Shown here: in pieces, positions 1 through 12,700 of the stretch | How the letters are laid out: each line of letters starts with the position of its first letter | Position numbering within the stretch: the first letter of the stretch is position 1 | NCBI GenBank assembly: GCA_003254905.1 | Contig: QANU01029220.1 | Coordinates: 62,001-126,000, forward strand | Direction of reading: 5' to 3' | Source: Nissolia schottii | Lineage: Eukaryota; Streptophyta; Magnoliopsida; Fabales; Fabaceae | Length of the DNA: 64,000 nt | The notes under the pieces: generated by a model | Told to the model about the DNA's origin: nothing | What the model saw: only the letters and a program-made list of their open reading frames with translations | Database searches by the model: none | Made by a program: the position numbers and the translations under genes

Positions 1-109
1 AACTTCATGTTAGAGTAGATGACAAATAGCTAGAAAAATTTGAAATTGTTATATATTGTTAAAATATAAAACCATTCACGTGCCTCTAACACATGTTATG
101 GACATGCAG

Positions 110-933
110 GTAGAGCCTTGGGAGAGGGGAACCAATGGTACTATTACAGCAGGAGGGCACAGAATCGGGTGACAGGGAATGGGTGTTGGAAGGCAACTGG
201 GATGGAAGAGGCAGTGGTGACAAGCTCAAGCAACAAGAGAGTTGGAATGAAGAAACATTTTGTGTTCCATTTGGGAGAATCCCCTGCTGGTATCAAAACC
301 AATTGGATCATGCAGGAGTATTGCCTTTCAGATTCTGCTTCTTCCAGCAGATCATCTTCCAGAAGAAAACCAAAAACAGTTAGTACTATATATAATATAC
401 ATAAACATTTCATCACAGAAACAGAGTCGTATGCTGTGATTTAATCATATACTAACACAAATGTGAGAGTCAATTATTTTTGTTAATGTGATAACACATA
501 ATTAAATGTTAGAGTAAAACTTTATTACACTGATTAATGTACATAAAAATAGACTCAAAAACTGTTGTATAACACTAATTAAAAAAATTGTATGTAATTG
601 TGTTAAAGAGTCATATGTTGTCATTTAATTATATACTGTCACATCTGCAAAATGGATGTGGGAGTCTAATACTTTTGCTAATGTGACCGTACGTAATTAG
701 ATGTTAAGAGTAAAATATTTTACACTGATTAATGTGCATAAAAATTGAAATCAAAAACTAATGTATGACACTGTGATTAATGTTTTTTTTTTAATCAGGA
801 TTATAGTAAATGGGTGATATGTCGAGTTTATGAGGGCGATGGAGAAGATGGTGATGATGGAACAGAGCTCTCTTGTTTGGATGAAGTTTTCTTGTCACTG
901 GATGATCTTGACGAAATAAGCTTACCAAATTAA
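110..933 (+). CDS. NAC-domain transcription factor, XND1/NAC104-like (5' partial)
   Basis: The reading frame has two exons, 110-378 and 799-933, joined in phase 0, with stop TAA at 931-933. Exon 110-378 opens after a CAG acceptor in mid-codon, so the first exon (NAC subdomains A and B) lies left of the window. The visible part carries the later NAC subdomains: GEGNQWYYYS, the WKATG segment, then VGMKKHFVFHLGESPAGIKT and NWIMQEY. The last exon begins DYSKWVICRVYE and ends in a short acidic tail with ELSCLDEVFLSLDDLDEIS. That tail and the very short C-terminus are typical of XND1 (XYLEM NAC DOMAIN 1), a nuclear regulator that restrains xylem vessel differentiation. The tail contains L-S-C-L-D, which resembles the retinoblastoma-binding LxCxE motif. 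Family assignment is strong; the XND1 subgroup is recognised from the tail. No lesion is seen in the visible part. Confidence 0.9.
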
Positions 934-3551
934 ATGAAATTAAGTGATTTTATATCTATCTAGCTGAATTATTATCCAAAATGGATAATTAATCAAACTA
1001 AGCTTAAGCTAAAATATTGCTGCTAGTTGAGTCATTATAGTTACTACTATGTACTGGTCTGGTTAAAGTTGCTAGTTCTAGTACTAGTATATAGTTAGAT
1101 TTTATATAGCAGCCATTTAAGTGGGGCACTATGTGAAATTCATGACCAAAGAATATGTAGTGTGACGTTATGCTTTCAAAGATCCCTTTTACCCACCAAA
1201 GTTGTAGTCTCCAAAATTTGTCTACTCTTATGTCTGTACAAGGACACGTGGATAATTGATAGCATAATATCCCTCTCTCAGCCACTGATTATATGAGTTT
1301 TATAATAATAAATAATATTCCAAAAAAAATCCAGATAAGATGTCATGCCCCCAAGTTATTATTGAAATTTCTTTTAATTTTCACTCATTATTACTACTGT
1401 TGCATGAAAGTTTTGTGCACTTGAGGTTATCTTCTTAGAACGCAAGCAAACAAAAACTAAAAAAAAGAAAAGAATTGAGCAGGGTTTTTAGACTTTTAGT
1501 AGGATCTAGGATGCAAATTGAATAATTGCTTTGTTTCGGTTGGGAGTTGCGGCTCACTAGCGCATGATTTTAAATTGCGATTTTTTTTATTAAGTTGTGC
1601 GATTTCTTGTATTAACAATATTTAGAAGCGAAAAAAGACATACAATAAAATAATTCTACCTCTAATTGACTGAAACTTAATAATGTTTGGCAAGACATAA
1701 GTGAAATTATATTGAAAAAATGTCTCTTAAAAAAACTCTATAAGACAGACCTTTTGATTTGTTACGGAGCAGCAGTTGTGATCATAAATACAATTGTGTT
1801 GATTAATACGATTATTCTAAAAGAAATTGTAAGAAAATATGGTATATGTTGCCATGTGGTTACAAAAGCCAGCAGTATTGTGGTCGCGATTCTTAACAAT
1901 ACGTAGAGAACGATTTTGTTACGAGAGACATAATCACTTTAATGATCTCAAAGTCTTAAAGATGCCGCAGCAATTGCAATTGTGAACAGCAATTTAAAAT
2001 CACGAGTCTCACGTGTGTGGAGGGATTGTTGAAAGGAATAAGGTTTTCATATTTTCAGAAAACGTGAGGAGAGGAAGAGGATTGTGGAGCCCATAGAGCA
2101 CTGTTGTATAAGGGAGGCAATTGCATATATTGCAACTGAGAGTTTGTGCAATAAAATCCTATATATTAAGCTTTATAGCTTTTGCCTACTTTGATGGTAT
2201 TTGGTAGCTAGTTGTCTTGTGTCACAATGCTAAGGAACAATTTTCGTTTTTTTTTCTCTTAATTTCTTTTCTTTTCTCACACATATATGGGTGCCTGCTT
2301 AGGGAAGCATCAAGTCATGTGTGATGCAAGCATTCGCATGCTTTCAAGCACAAGCACGAGCACTATATAATTATTTATATGTGGCATATATGAATAAATT
2401 GTCACAAAAGAGCGACAGACTATTATTTCATGATGCTTACTTTACCCCTTATTATTCATGAGCTTCATTTTTTCTCTTCTCATATATATCCACTAGAACA
2501 GACAAAGATAATAATGGACCAAGGGACATTGTAATTTAATGAGAAAAACCACGTGTAACATCAGTGAATAATGGAAAGAGTCCAAGAAATGGGTTTGATT
2601 ATCCTTGTCATCAAACATCTAAGTTCAACTTAAACAAGACATTGATTTGTTATGAGATGCGGAAGTTTATATATTATTTGACATGATGATTTGACACCAT
2701 TATTGATACTAGTTTAATACTTGGGCCACATAATGAAATGAAATGGAATCACATCTACTGTTTTTTAAAAACTTTAACTTCGTTTGTAGACAAAATTATT
2801 GAAACACTTCCATTGTATGTTCTATATTCCACCTTTAAAACGTAATAAATAAGAAGTTAAAATAAAATATTTAGTCTTAAAATTAAAAAGAAAATTGACA
2901 TTAATCTACTTTTAATATTTTAAATTTTGACATTAATTTAATATGTTCGTTATGTGAGTCACTTGGATTCTCGTTAATTAGGATATGAGAGTTAGATGTC
3001 AAATTTTTTTTAAAAACCAAATTGATTTTATTTATGTGCAAGACCAAATTGGTGGTAAAACTAAAATAGTTATTTAATTACTCTCTATACATTTGTCAAT
3101 TGACCGTTATATTTTACTGTCATAAGAGGAGAAATTTTTGCACCTTCATGGATCATATCTAATACGTGCTCCATGAACATTATTATCTATTGATTTTCAC
3201 TTATAATATTTCAAAAATATATAATAAATAAAGAATCAATAATTAATAGTGTTTCTATAGTATCCATTCAAAGAATTTCTCCTATATAAATTAAGTTATA
3301 TATATTCATGTAGTGTGAAACATAGTATCGATTTAATTATATCTTATTTATACTTTATCTCTATTAAAAAAATATTTAGATCCAATAGTTAATATAGTAT
3401 AAATTGATTTGATGTATCACATCGTATAAATAATATCTTTCCCCGTTGCTTGTGGTAATAATAACACTATTTCATTGCTTAATCAGATAGTAACCCACTG
3501 AGCCCTCCTAATCATCTCGCTCATGCTTGCTTGTTACCATATCACATGCGA

Positions 3552-3553
<2 letters not shown>
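934..3553. other. AT-rich intergenic DNA
   Basis: This stretch follows the NAC stop codon. Only short chance open frames are present (for example 1004-1285 and 1712-1906), with no recognisable domain and no splice-linked continuation. I see no RNA gene or complete transposon. Confidence 0.6.

Positions 3554-3589
<36 letters not shown>
3554..3589. repeat. (AG)n microsatellite
   Basis: An uninterrupted AG dinucleotide run of about 36 bases. Confidence 0.95.
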
Positions 3590-3591
<2 letters not shown>

Positions 3592-6500
3592 GCATGTGGT
3601 TTTCAAGTGCAACAACTTCAAAGAGACCATAAAAACCAATACTAAGAAAAACACATAATTAGGCTTTGTGGCTCTCAATCCCACATAAACTATGTGCCCC
3701 CGTTTGGACTTAGAAAGTTTGAAAATGCCAAATCAAATTGGAAGCTATAATGATTGTGCCAAAGTCATGAATGAAAACCCTTCCCAATGGGCCTAATTTT
3801 TTCAACTTGTTCATAAAGCTTTTGGTTGTTTGTAACAAAATTTATGTATATATAAAGACATAAAGGGCTAAGGCAGGTGTTTGATATGTACCCATCCATC
3901 CCAACCCCCTCTTGCTTGTTTTTCTAGGTATGATGATGATTTTTTTTTAATGTCCCTTACCACATAAAAGACGGAGATACTTTATTATTCATCTCACAAC
4001 ATATTATATGATTCCACTTTTAAATTAGGTCTCATGATGTGTTGTAAGATAAATGACAATGTGTTCACATCATTATATGTATTCAAAGAGAAAAGTTTTA
4101 TTATTATTATTATTATCAAAATCACTAGTATTTAAAATATATTAGACTCCACCTAATATGATTTAAGTAGGGTCAACTCACTATGGTGATAAAACTCCTT
4201 CAATGCTATTTTTTTATTTTTATTTTTAAAATTGAAACCCAAAATCTTATTTAAGAAAAACAAATGTTCAACTACTTGGATCAACTGGTATTGATATGAT
4301 GATTACTTTTTTAACATTTGGGAAAAAAAATGTACAACTAGTGAGAAAAATGATTCTAAGGCCAATACATACGTAGCTTTTGAATGAAGTTAATTACACT
4401 AATCCGTTCATGCAAAACATTAAAAGTCAACGTAAAAAGTTTCAATATAAGTCAAACCCCACACAAAAGGAATAGAAAGGGAAAAGGCAGTGAAAACGCT
4501 TAGTTTGGTTCTTCCATAAAAGAAGAGAACTTGTCTCCAAAGTGATCAAGGCCCCAACTCCCAACATTTAGAGGGAAGAATAAGTGGAAAAATTGCATTG
4601 TGCTCTGTGCCATGAGAGTTCAAGAGAACACTAACCTTACCTAATCGAGGACCACATAAAAAAGGATTAAAATATTTTAAAGGTGAAAAGTTCATAGCAT
4701 TAACAAATTAGTTTGTCTCTTTAGCGAAAGTAGAGTACTTAAACATCAAAAAAGATTTGTTAGATATAAAAAATGTTAGATATAAAGTAGGAGAAAGAAT
4801 GTTGATTTATTGTTGTATTTTAAGCACAATGGAAAGGAGAGTTGTTGTGGATGATGTAAGGAATGACCACACAACTCACACAATCCAATTACTTAAACAT
4901 TAAACTTCCATAAAGAAAGGATGTGTTGCAATAATACATAAACATGGAGATTAATATATGTATATTTCATTTTAATCACTGATATATATATATATAGTAT
5001 ATTAGACTTCATTTAATCTAAAGTTTGAATAGAGCAATCTTATTCCAAGGATAAATCTTCTAAACGCTAATTGTTTTTTAATCAAAGTAATACAGTGAGG
5101 GGCGTTTCACTTGGTCCATAGAGGCGGGATGGGTGGTCAGAATGAGAGGGTGACACTCCTTCTTTAGAGATCCAATCTTTGTCACGGGATGTTGGGTACC
5201 TGTAAAGACTACCTGTAAGGACTCTAATGCTTAAGTTAATGACAACGTAAGATATCGATGGAATATTAGAATAAAAGTGTGTACCTGTATCGTTTATAAA
5301 GGTATTTATATTAAGGATGAGGTGTCAACGCTGCTAAATGGCAACTATCTCGTTCTTCCTCAAACAAGCCCCACCTTTTAGGGTGAAGATTGTTTTGTGG
5401 TGCTCTTTCTAGGGTTTCATTCTCTATGGTGGCCCGACTTCTAGGTTTTCCTAGACCATGTGGAGAGAGTGGTCTGCTACCTATGTCACAATTTATGGGT
5501 CTTTTTGGAGGTCTGATCTATAACAATTTTCTATTTATAAATATTAAAAAAATAGACATCATATAGAATAAATACTGATCACATTTTTGAACTAATAAAG
5601 TTTGTAACTCTAGTCCTAGCTCAAAAATTATTGATGTGTAAGTGTTTTTCATATAGGAGATCAACATACAAAGTGTTATAATTTGAAGAATGTACTACAT
5701 ATTCTTTTGTCATAGATGTGGATATCTTTGTCATTTATAAGACCTTACAAAAAACCATCCACAAGGGGGACCAACACACCCACAAGGGGAATAAGTAAAA
5801 CATAAGATATGTCGTTCTAAGACATGACAAATTTAGATAACTATTATCAAATTAATTCAATAGAGAAAATCCTAAATAATGAAAAAGAAATAGCAATAAG
5901 ACTGCTATCAAAGAAGAATAACGATAATTCATACATTAATTACAGTAAAGTTTAAACTTAGGATCTCATGCATATTATTAAAACCATTCACCAATCCTAG
6001 TAGCTTTCGGCAGCCCCTACAACTATCACAAGCAAAGAAATCCACCGATATTGTATGCGTTTCAATTGTGATGAATAACGGATAATAAGGATATAACAAT
6101 CTCCTTTCTACATACGATGTAATGTAAAGTTTGAAATTGCATCATGTTGGGCCTAATGCTAAAACAACTAAGCATATTGATGAAGTAAAGGGAGTCATTT
6201 GGGCTTGGAACTAGTTGGGCCTCAAAACCCTTAAATGGGTATACAAAGTCCTTTTTAGTTTGCTTTGTCTTAGTTTGGTCAATAAATGCAATGGTCTTCT
6301 ATGTGTTTTCTGTACTAATCTAAAGCATGTGACAGTGGGGTCTGGATAAGCCAGCAAATCCGCCCCAGGCTTATTCTTTGATGGCGCAATTTGACAAACC
6401 ATATAGAGTTTAGGCTAAATTCAGGGGAATGGACCACTTTCAATCATTGGGCTTTATTTTTCATCTATACCTGGTTCATGAACTGGGCTGACGTGTTTCT

Positions 6501-7325
6501 CTTTTTTTTTTTTTTTAAGATTTTGACATGATATTTTTTTAATACATTTGTGTGATTTTTAATATTCGTTCTTATTCAGAGTTCGTTTTCTATTTACTTT
6601 AAGTAGCAAAAATCCGTTCATATAATATGCAAGTTATTGTATGAGTGGGTCCTCCTTGGCCAAAAACAAGGAAAAAGGGAGTATAATTGCAACCACTTGA
6701 TTGATTGGACTTGCCGAAAGCGTAGGTGGAGAGCATTAAAAGAAAAAAGTTGGAGTTTTTTACTCTCTTATCCCTGCTACAGAAACTTATTTCCAAAATG
6801 CCCCCGTTTTAAAATATAATACAGGCCTACCCCTTTCTGCTGACGTGACAGGAATCGTCAACGCGTTTGGCGATTTTGAGAAAAAAAAATTATAAATTTG
6901 TTTAATTAAAATATAAGCAAATATTTATATATGTGTTATGTTAGCACATGGTGGACTCATGATGGTTCTCGGGTAAGTTACAAAAATTCTAAAAAATAAT
7001 CTTGCAAAAAAGGCCAGGACGCTCTTTATCGTGCGCGCGGGGAGGGGGAAATCCATCTGTTTGGCCTTCGAAGGGCCTTACCGGCTTGAACTCATGCGCG
7101 CGAGCCCAACTCCCTTCTCAACTCTTTTTACCAACCCAACAACCACTAAAGGTATATAAGCATTTAAAAGGTTTGTGCTCTAACCAATGTGAGACTAGAG
7201 CTTTTGAAATACATAAGCTTTGTTCTACTTCTTCCAACTACATAAGCTTTGTCCTACTCTCCTAAATACATTATAGATTGGTATTTATACAACCAAATTC
7301 TACAAATAAATATATGAATTTGGAC
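3590..7325. other. Intergenic DNA with unclassified repeat-like blocks
   Basis: No gene is recognised. A block around 5095-5560 is richer in GC and reads like an LTR or other transposon fragment (short phrases about TACCTGTAAAGACT repeated with small changes), but no ends were found. At 7140-7260 a stretch contains two near copies of a roughly 26-base unit including ACATAAGCTTTGT. The open frame at 7002-7265 has no recognisable protein. A short TA run lies near 4980. Confidence 0.5.
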
Positions 7326-7757
7326 ATACTCCCTTCTTTCCATTAAAAATGGTTGAAAACCAAATGTTATCCATACGAAGATAAACAAAAATATTTTAAT
7401 AAAGACATAAAATAATATTCTTTCCATTTTTAGTTGTCCACTACCAAAAAAAATTAATTTATGTGATATAAATTTAAAAAATAGATAAATGTTTGTAAAA
7501 AATATGAAAATAAAAAAGTGAAGAAGTATAAAAAATAAAGAAAATATGAATTGATAAAATTATTTTTATATAAAAATATAATTTTTTAATTTTTAATATA
7601 GTTATTAGTCTTTTTATATTCATTATACGAATAAATAAATATTTTATTACGATTGAATATGTGAATGAAAAAAAAACTATTACATCTAAATATTATAAAT
7701 AACCATACATTTTATTTTATTTTATTTAAAAAAAATGTGTTTTGACGGGGGAGTATT
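7326..7757 (-). mobile_element. MITE, family 1 (CTCCCTCC-ended), with internal insertion
   Basis: The left end reads ATACTCCCTTCTTTCCATT and the right end GACGGGGGAGTATT, which are inverted relative to each other. Internal phrases (AAACCAAATG, AAGATAAACAAAAATATTTT, GTGAATGAAAAAA) match the other copies at 48064, 49249 and 61376, here in the antisense orientation. About 120 bp of extra AT-rich DNA sits near 7420-7545, so this copy is longer than the others and probably received an insertion. No coding capacity. Confidence 0.6.
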
Positions 7758-9441
7758 TCAATAGGAAGGAAAGAAATGGCTTTGATGGTAAGTTTAAATA
7801 GTTCCTTTCTGGCGATTTTGGAACCCTGTATTAGTGGTAACAGAGCAAGGGAAATAATTAAAAGAACTGACTTTGAGGGTAACTTTATTGTGGAAGCCAA
7901 AGGTTTTGCAGGTGGTATTTGGTGCCTTTGGGATTCTTCTCACTACCAAGTAACATCTATATCTTCTTCTAGGCAAATGACTCATTTGAAAATTTTCTGG
8001 CAAAGGGAGCAACATTGGTTTCTGACAGTATGTTATGGCCAACCTCAAGCTATGTTAAAAAGAGATTTATGGCAGGACCTTCGTAATATTGGGATTTATA
8101 TGGTGGAACCGTGGTGTGTTATTGGAGATTTTAATGCTCTTCTCTCTGAAAGAGAGCATATGGGTGGCTTTAGTCCTCGTCCTCCTTGTAACACCTTCCG
8201 CTCTTGCGTAGAAGAATGTCAGCTTATTGATTTCGGATTTCAAGGTCCTTGGTTCACTTGGCAAAAGGGGAACTTAAAAGAACGTCTAGATAGAATGCTT
8301 TGTAATGTTGCTTGGCAGTTGAGATTTTCGGATGCCTCTGTTTCACATTTTCCTTGCCTGTCCTCCAATCATTCTCTTTTGTGGGTTAGAACCAATAGTA
8401 AGGCTTAGAACACTGCCTCTGAGAAACCTTTCCATTTTCTGGCTGCTTGGTTAATCCATGAAGATTTTGCCCCTATGGTTCGGGAGTGCTGGGATGAAAA
8501 TCTGGATTGGTTTCATAATATAGAAGCATTCACAGCAGCTGCGAAATATTGGAATTGGAAGGTTTTTGGGAACATTCTGCGACAAAAAAACAAGCTTCTA
8601 AATAGGACCTGTGGGATTCATACCAATCTGGCTAAGGGCTATAATTCCTTTCTTTCCAAATTACTTAAAGAGATATGGGGAGAATATGAAAAAGTGCTTA
8701 TGGAAGAAGAGATGCTTTGGGCCCAAAAATCTAGGTGCAAATGGATTTCTTGTGGCGATAAGAACATAAAGTATTTTCACATCTCTACTCTTGCTAGGAG
8801 ACACCAGAATAATATTAAGTCCTTAAAGTCTAGTAATGGTAACTGGGTTTTTGAGAATGATAATCTGAATAAATTAACCCATGATTTTTTTTCAAGATCT
8901 CTACACTCCTGATGTCACTCCTTTTCCCTTTGTGCTACGAGGTTGCTTCCCTCCTATTAGTGAGGCGAATAAAGAAGTGATTCATAGTCCAATATCTTTA
9001 GAGGAAATACAAATAGCTATGTTCAGCATGGGCGGGCTCAAGGCCTCAGGCCCAGATGGTCTACATGCGTTATTCTTTCAGAGCCAATGGGATACTGTTA
9101 AAAAGAAGGTCGAGGTAACTATTAGAAATCTTTTGGAAAATCCGTCTCAGATTGGAAGAATTAATGAGACTCTTGTTTCTCTCATCCCCAAAGTGGATCA
9201 CCCAGAAACTATGGCTCAATTCCATCCGATTGGTCTGTGCAACGTGATATATAAATTTCTTACCAAGATTATCGCTAACCGTTTGAAGTCCATCATGAGT
9301 CACATTATTTCTCCTTATCAATGCAGTTTCATTTCAATAAGACTCGAGACAGACAATATAGTGATTGCTCAAGAAGTCATCCACGTTATGAGAAATAAAA
9401 AGGGTAATAAGGGTTTTCTTACCATTAAAATAAGGCTTTAG
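7758..9441 (+). pseudogene. LINE (non-LTR) retrotransposon fragment: endonuclease plus N-terminal reverse transcriptase
   Basis: Frame 7776-8408 encodes an apurinic-type endonuclease domain (exonuclease-endonuclease-phosphatase fold): GGIWCLWDSS, WCVIGDFNALLS, FTWQKG, LDRMLCN and SNHSLL are diagnostic. An in-frame TAG at 8406 interrupts it; the frame reads on through 8475-8912. A frameshift in a run of eight T near 8885-8892 moves the reading into frame 8881-9441, which holds the start of the reverse transcriptase (KASGPDGLHALFF, then the HPIGLCNVIYKFLTKIIANR block). It stops at a degraded form of the motif that precedes the catalytic YxDD, so the catalytic core, RNase H region and tail are absent. 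The N-terminal part of the endonuclease is also missing. A dead element, truncated at both ends; the missing 3' half is unlike the usual 5' truncation of LINEs. Confidence 0.9.
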
Positions 9442-9707
9442 CCCTTTGTTTACCCCAGAAAAAAAAAAAGAAAAACCAAAAAGCAAACTTTTCTTAAAGA
9501 AACAAAAAGTAATAATGAAAAGGCGCGCCTGTGTTGTGTCAGCGACAGGCACGAGCGAGGTCAAACTTCAAAGGAAGAGAAGAAGAGAGCTTTAGCAGCC
9601 AAAATCAGAGAGAGAGAGAGAGACTCTCATTTTCGTTTTGAACGAAACGCAGCGTATAGAGAGAGAGAGAGACAGAGAGAGAGAGAGTCACTCGCTTGAG
9701 CATCAGA
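9442..9707 (+). promoter_or_regulatory. Upstream region and GA-rich 5' leader of the PSD gene
   Basis: Between the LINE remnant and the ATG at 9708 lie about 265 bases. Positions 9608-9690 hold two blocks of GA repeats separated by a short spacer; such GA/CT leaders are common in plant 5' untranslated regions. A palindromic GGCGCGCC lies near 9522. I do not see a convincing TATA box. Confidence 0.5.
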
Positions 9708-12700
9708 ATGGGTCATGGAGGCTCGAAATTGTCGTCGTTGTCGCCGGAAGGGAAGAGGTCGCGTCGAGCTCGCTTCAAAGAGCGTCTTCACCTCGGCCGT
9801 TATCTTCACCGCAGAAACGGTAACGACTCCTCTTCCGCTCACAAACTCCTCTCCGCTGATAACTTCGCCGGAATTGCTCTCTTCACCTTCCTTCACGTAC
9901 GTCCCCTCTCTCCCTCTACTTTTCGCATTCATCATGTTCACTCACTCTTCTCAATTGAACAATTCTACAATTTCAACTACTTTTTCATTTTTCTTCTTCT
10001 TCTGTGCTTGCGGTTTCTATAAGAAAAATCACAAAGCATGCGTCCGCATCAGATGCACACTCGAATTCTTCAGTTTTTTTGTTCTTCATGTTGGAAATTC
10101 GTGAAACAAAAAAGCTATAAGATTCCAGAGTTTATGTCAGAACGGTTGAATTTATGAGATGATAGAGTGAAAATACAGGAACTGAGTATCATATGTGATT
10201 AAAAACAAAACAAGTGGTGTTTACCGTGCATAGAATTTTTGTTAGAATTGAGGTGCGACGTGGTGGTAGCTCGCCTCATCTTTTAATCATGTTGGTGTTG
10301 GTGTGAGTTCGATGTAAAACATTCTGTGGTCAACAATCTACAAATTCGTGTAAGCTCCAAAAAAGAGTTCCGCCCTGCATAGAATTAAAAAAAGTGTTGT
10401 AGAGCGAAAAATTTTGTCAGAGTTTATCTGCTAGAATGTGGCATGTTTATTTCTCTTTTTGACTCGTAAATCATTAGCGCAGTAAAATGTGGGGGCTGTT
10501 TCTGTTGTAGGCGGAGATGAAGTTCAAGGATAAATGGATTGCATGCCTTTCTCTTGGAGAACAAACCTTCCGTACAAAGACCTCCGACCAGTTAGGCCCT
10601 TCAACTTCTTACCACTCTCATGCTTCATCCTTCAAAATTAACAAATAAATAAATAAATAATTAAAAATGCAGTGTTTGGTAATTACTTCGTTCTTTGTAT
10701 TGATTTTGTGCTCTTGGTTGTGCAGTGCAGACAAACCAGTTTGGAATTCTGTGAGTATGCTAAACTATATCATCCTTTTTCTTTATTATGGATTCATAAC
10801 CCATCATGCAATATAATTGTGAGTTTAGAGTTGGTGCCAGCATTAAATGTGGTTTCATATTTATACACGTAAGTGCTAACTGAAACGCATCTTAGGAACT
10901 TACAGTGTGGGTGGGTACTTAAAAACTGTTTGAGGCCACACAGTCCAGCCTATCATGTATGGCCAGTATTTATTTATTTTTAGGACTAAACATTTCTGTG
11001 CAAATGATTTAGTGTATGGATATGTTATTTGTCATTGTTGTGACTTAGGAAGATGATTGTAAGTATTTACATCCATGCTTGAGAAATTCATGAAAGAAAG
11101 GTGACTAACAACAAATGGACATACTTTGATGACCTTCATCTTCATCCATTTTTAAAGATTTAGGAATGTAAGTTTAGATAATTCATTTTATTACAAGATT
11201 TAGTTTGTTTTGATCTTAGTTTACCCAATTTCATCTGTAGCATTTATGATTGATAATTGGCCATTTTCTTGTTTCGTCATAGCTTATGAGCAGATCCAGT
11301 TAATAGGACAGTGTTTCTTCTATGTAACTGATATTCTTTTCCACAGGAAAAAAAACTTCTTTTGGAACAGAATGGGCCTCATGTTGCAAGAATTTCAGTC
11401 TACGAGGTATGCTATGAGAACCTTTTAGTCTTTTAAGTTAATTGTGTTTTACCCTGAAGTAAGCATTTTTTTTGGGGGGAAAAGATGGGACTTTTGTGTC
11501 AGACTAAAATATTAGCCTTTGAGAAAACACAAAGTAAAGCTTGAAATCCTAGCCATGCTGCTTGTCTTGGATGTATTTCTGCTTAATTTCAAGAGCAGAG
11601 GTATTTGTCAATCTCTATGTACTAGAAGGAAATTGAGTTTAATGCTGCATCTAATTTTAATACTTTTTTTTTTCCTCATGTAGACCAATAAAATGTCCAG
11701 CAATACACTTGTTGGATACTGCGAGGTTGATCTGCTTGAATTTTTGTCCCAGGTTAAGAAACTTTATTTATTAATTAATGATTACTTAATTAATTCACTT
11801 TTGGAATTATTCACATATCGGCTTCTTATGTGCTCTTTTAAGCATTATCTATTTGCCAAACTTTGATGCGAATGATTTGGTGGTGCAGGATCTTTGTTCT
11901 GACGTTGAGAAAGTCCAACTTTTAGATCCATCAGTGCCTGGAAAAGTGGTTGGCAACATTTCAATTTCATGTTCTATAGAGGTATATGACGTAACATGTA
12001 TACTCTATTGTTACTTGAGTATGATAAGGATTTCTGACAATTACGAAAATAAAAATTAACAGGATCCAATTGAAACAGAGAAAGGCTTTGTCAGACGCAT
12101 TTTATCTATAGTGGTAAGTTTGATCTTCCTATGCTTTCTGATAACCTGTGCCTAAGTGTGGGCTTGAATAACAGACATATGGGATAACACAAGAACTGGT
12201 AATGAATGATCTCATCCCTTCCCATGGGAGTAGTGATGTTGTACAATATCACACCAAGGACTATGTAAGACACAATTGCAACATGTTGTAAGAATTGCTA
12301 GTTGATATTAATAATGAGTGACTACTCCAGTTTATTCATGGTGTCTCCTTTTCTATGTTGGAGGCTCTTTAAAATTGAAAGACAATCCATATAGAATAAT
12401 AATATTTGAATTGTGTAAGCAGTGGAAAGGGGAATGTGAAATCCATTATTCTCTTGATAATTTAAATGTAGGGATTTCATTTAGCGTCCTCTAATATTTA
12501 ATATCAACCTGAGAAGTTATGCTATATACAGGACTACAATGAAGATGGGATGCTTTCGCTTTCTGAATTTTCTGACCTCATCGATGCTTTTGGCAATCAA
12601 TTAGCAACCAGCAAGGTACAGATTTGAGTATTTTTTTTTCCCATTATATTTATCTATTACTTTTTAGTTGTGATCTTGGAAGTTATCTTTATTTTGCTTG

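Noticed and set aside
3554..3589. AG repeats as a CRISPR-like or other structured array
   Set aside because: A simple dinucleotide microsatellite with no spacers; the genome is a plant's.
7002..7265. 87-codon frame with GCGCGC-rich start
   Set aside because: No recognisable domain; contains a short tandem unit and looks like repeat DNA.
9638..10104. Overlapping frames at the start of PSD, one on the opposite strand
   Set aside because: Only the frame from ATG 9708 continues through splice sites into the C2 domain; the rest are shadows and intron read-through.
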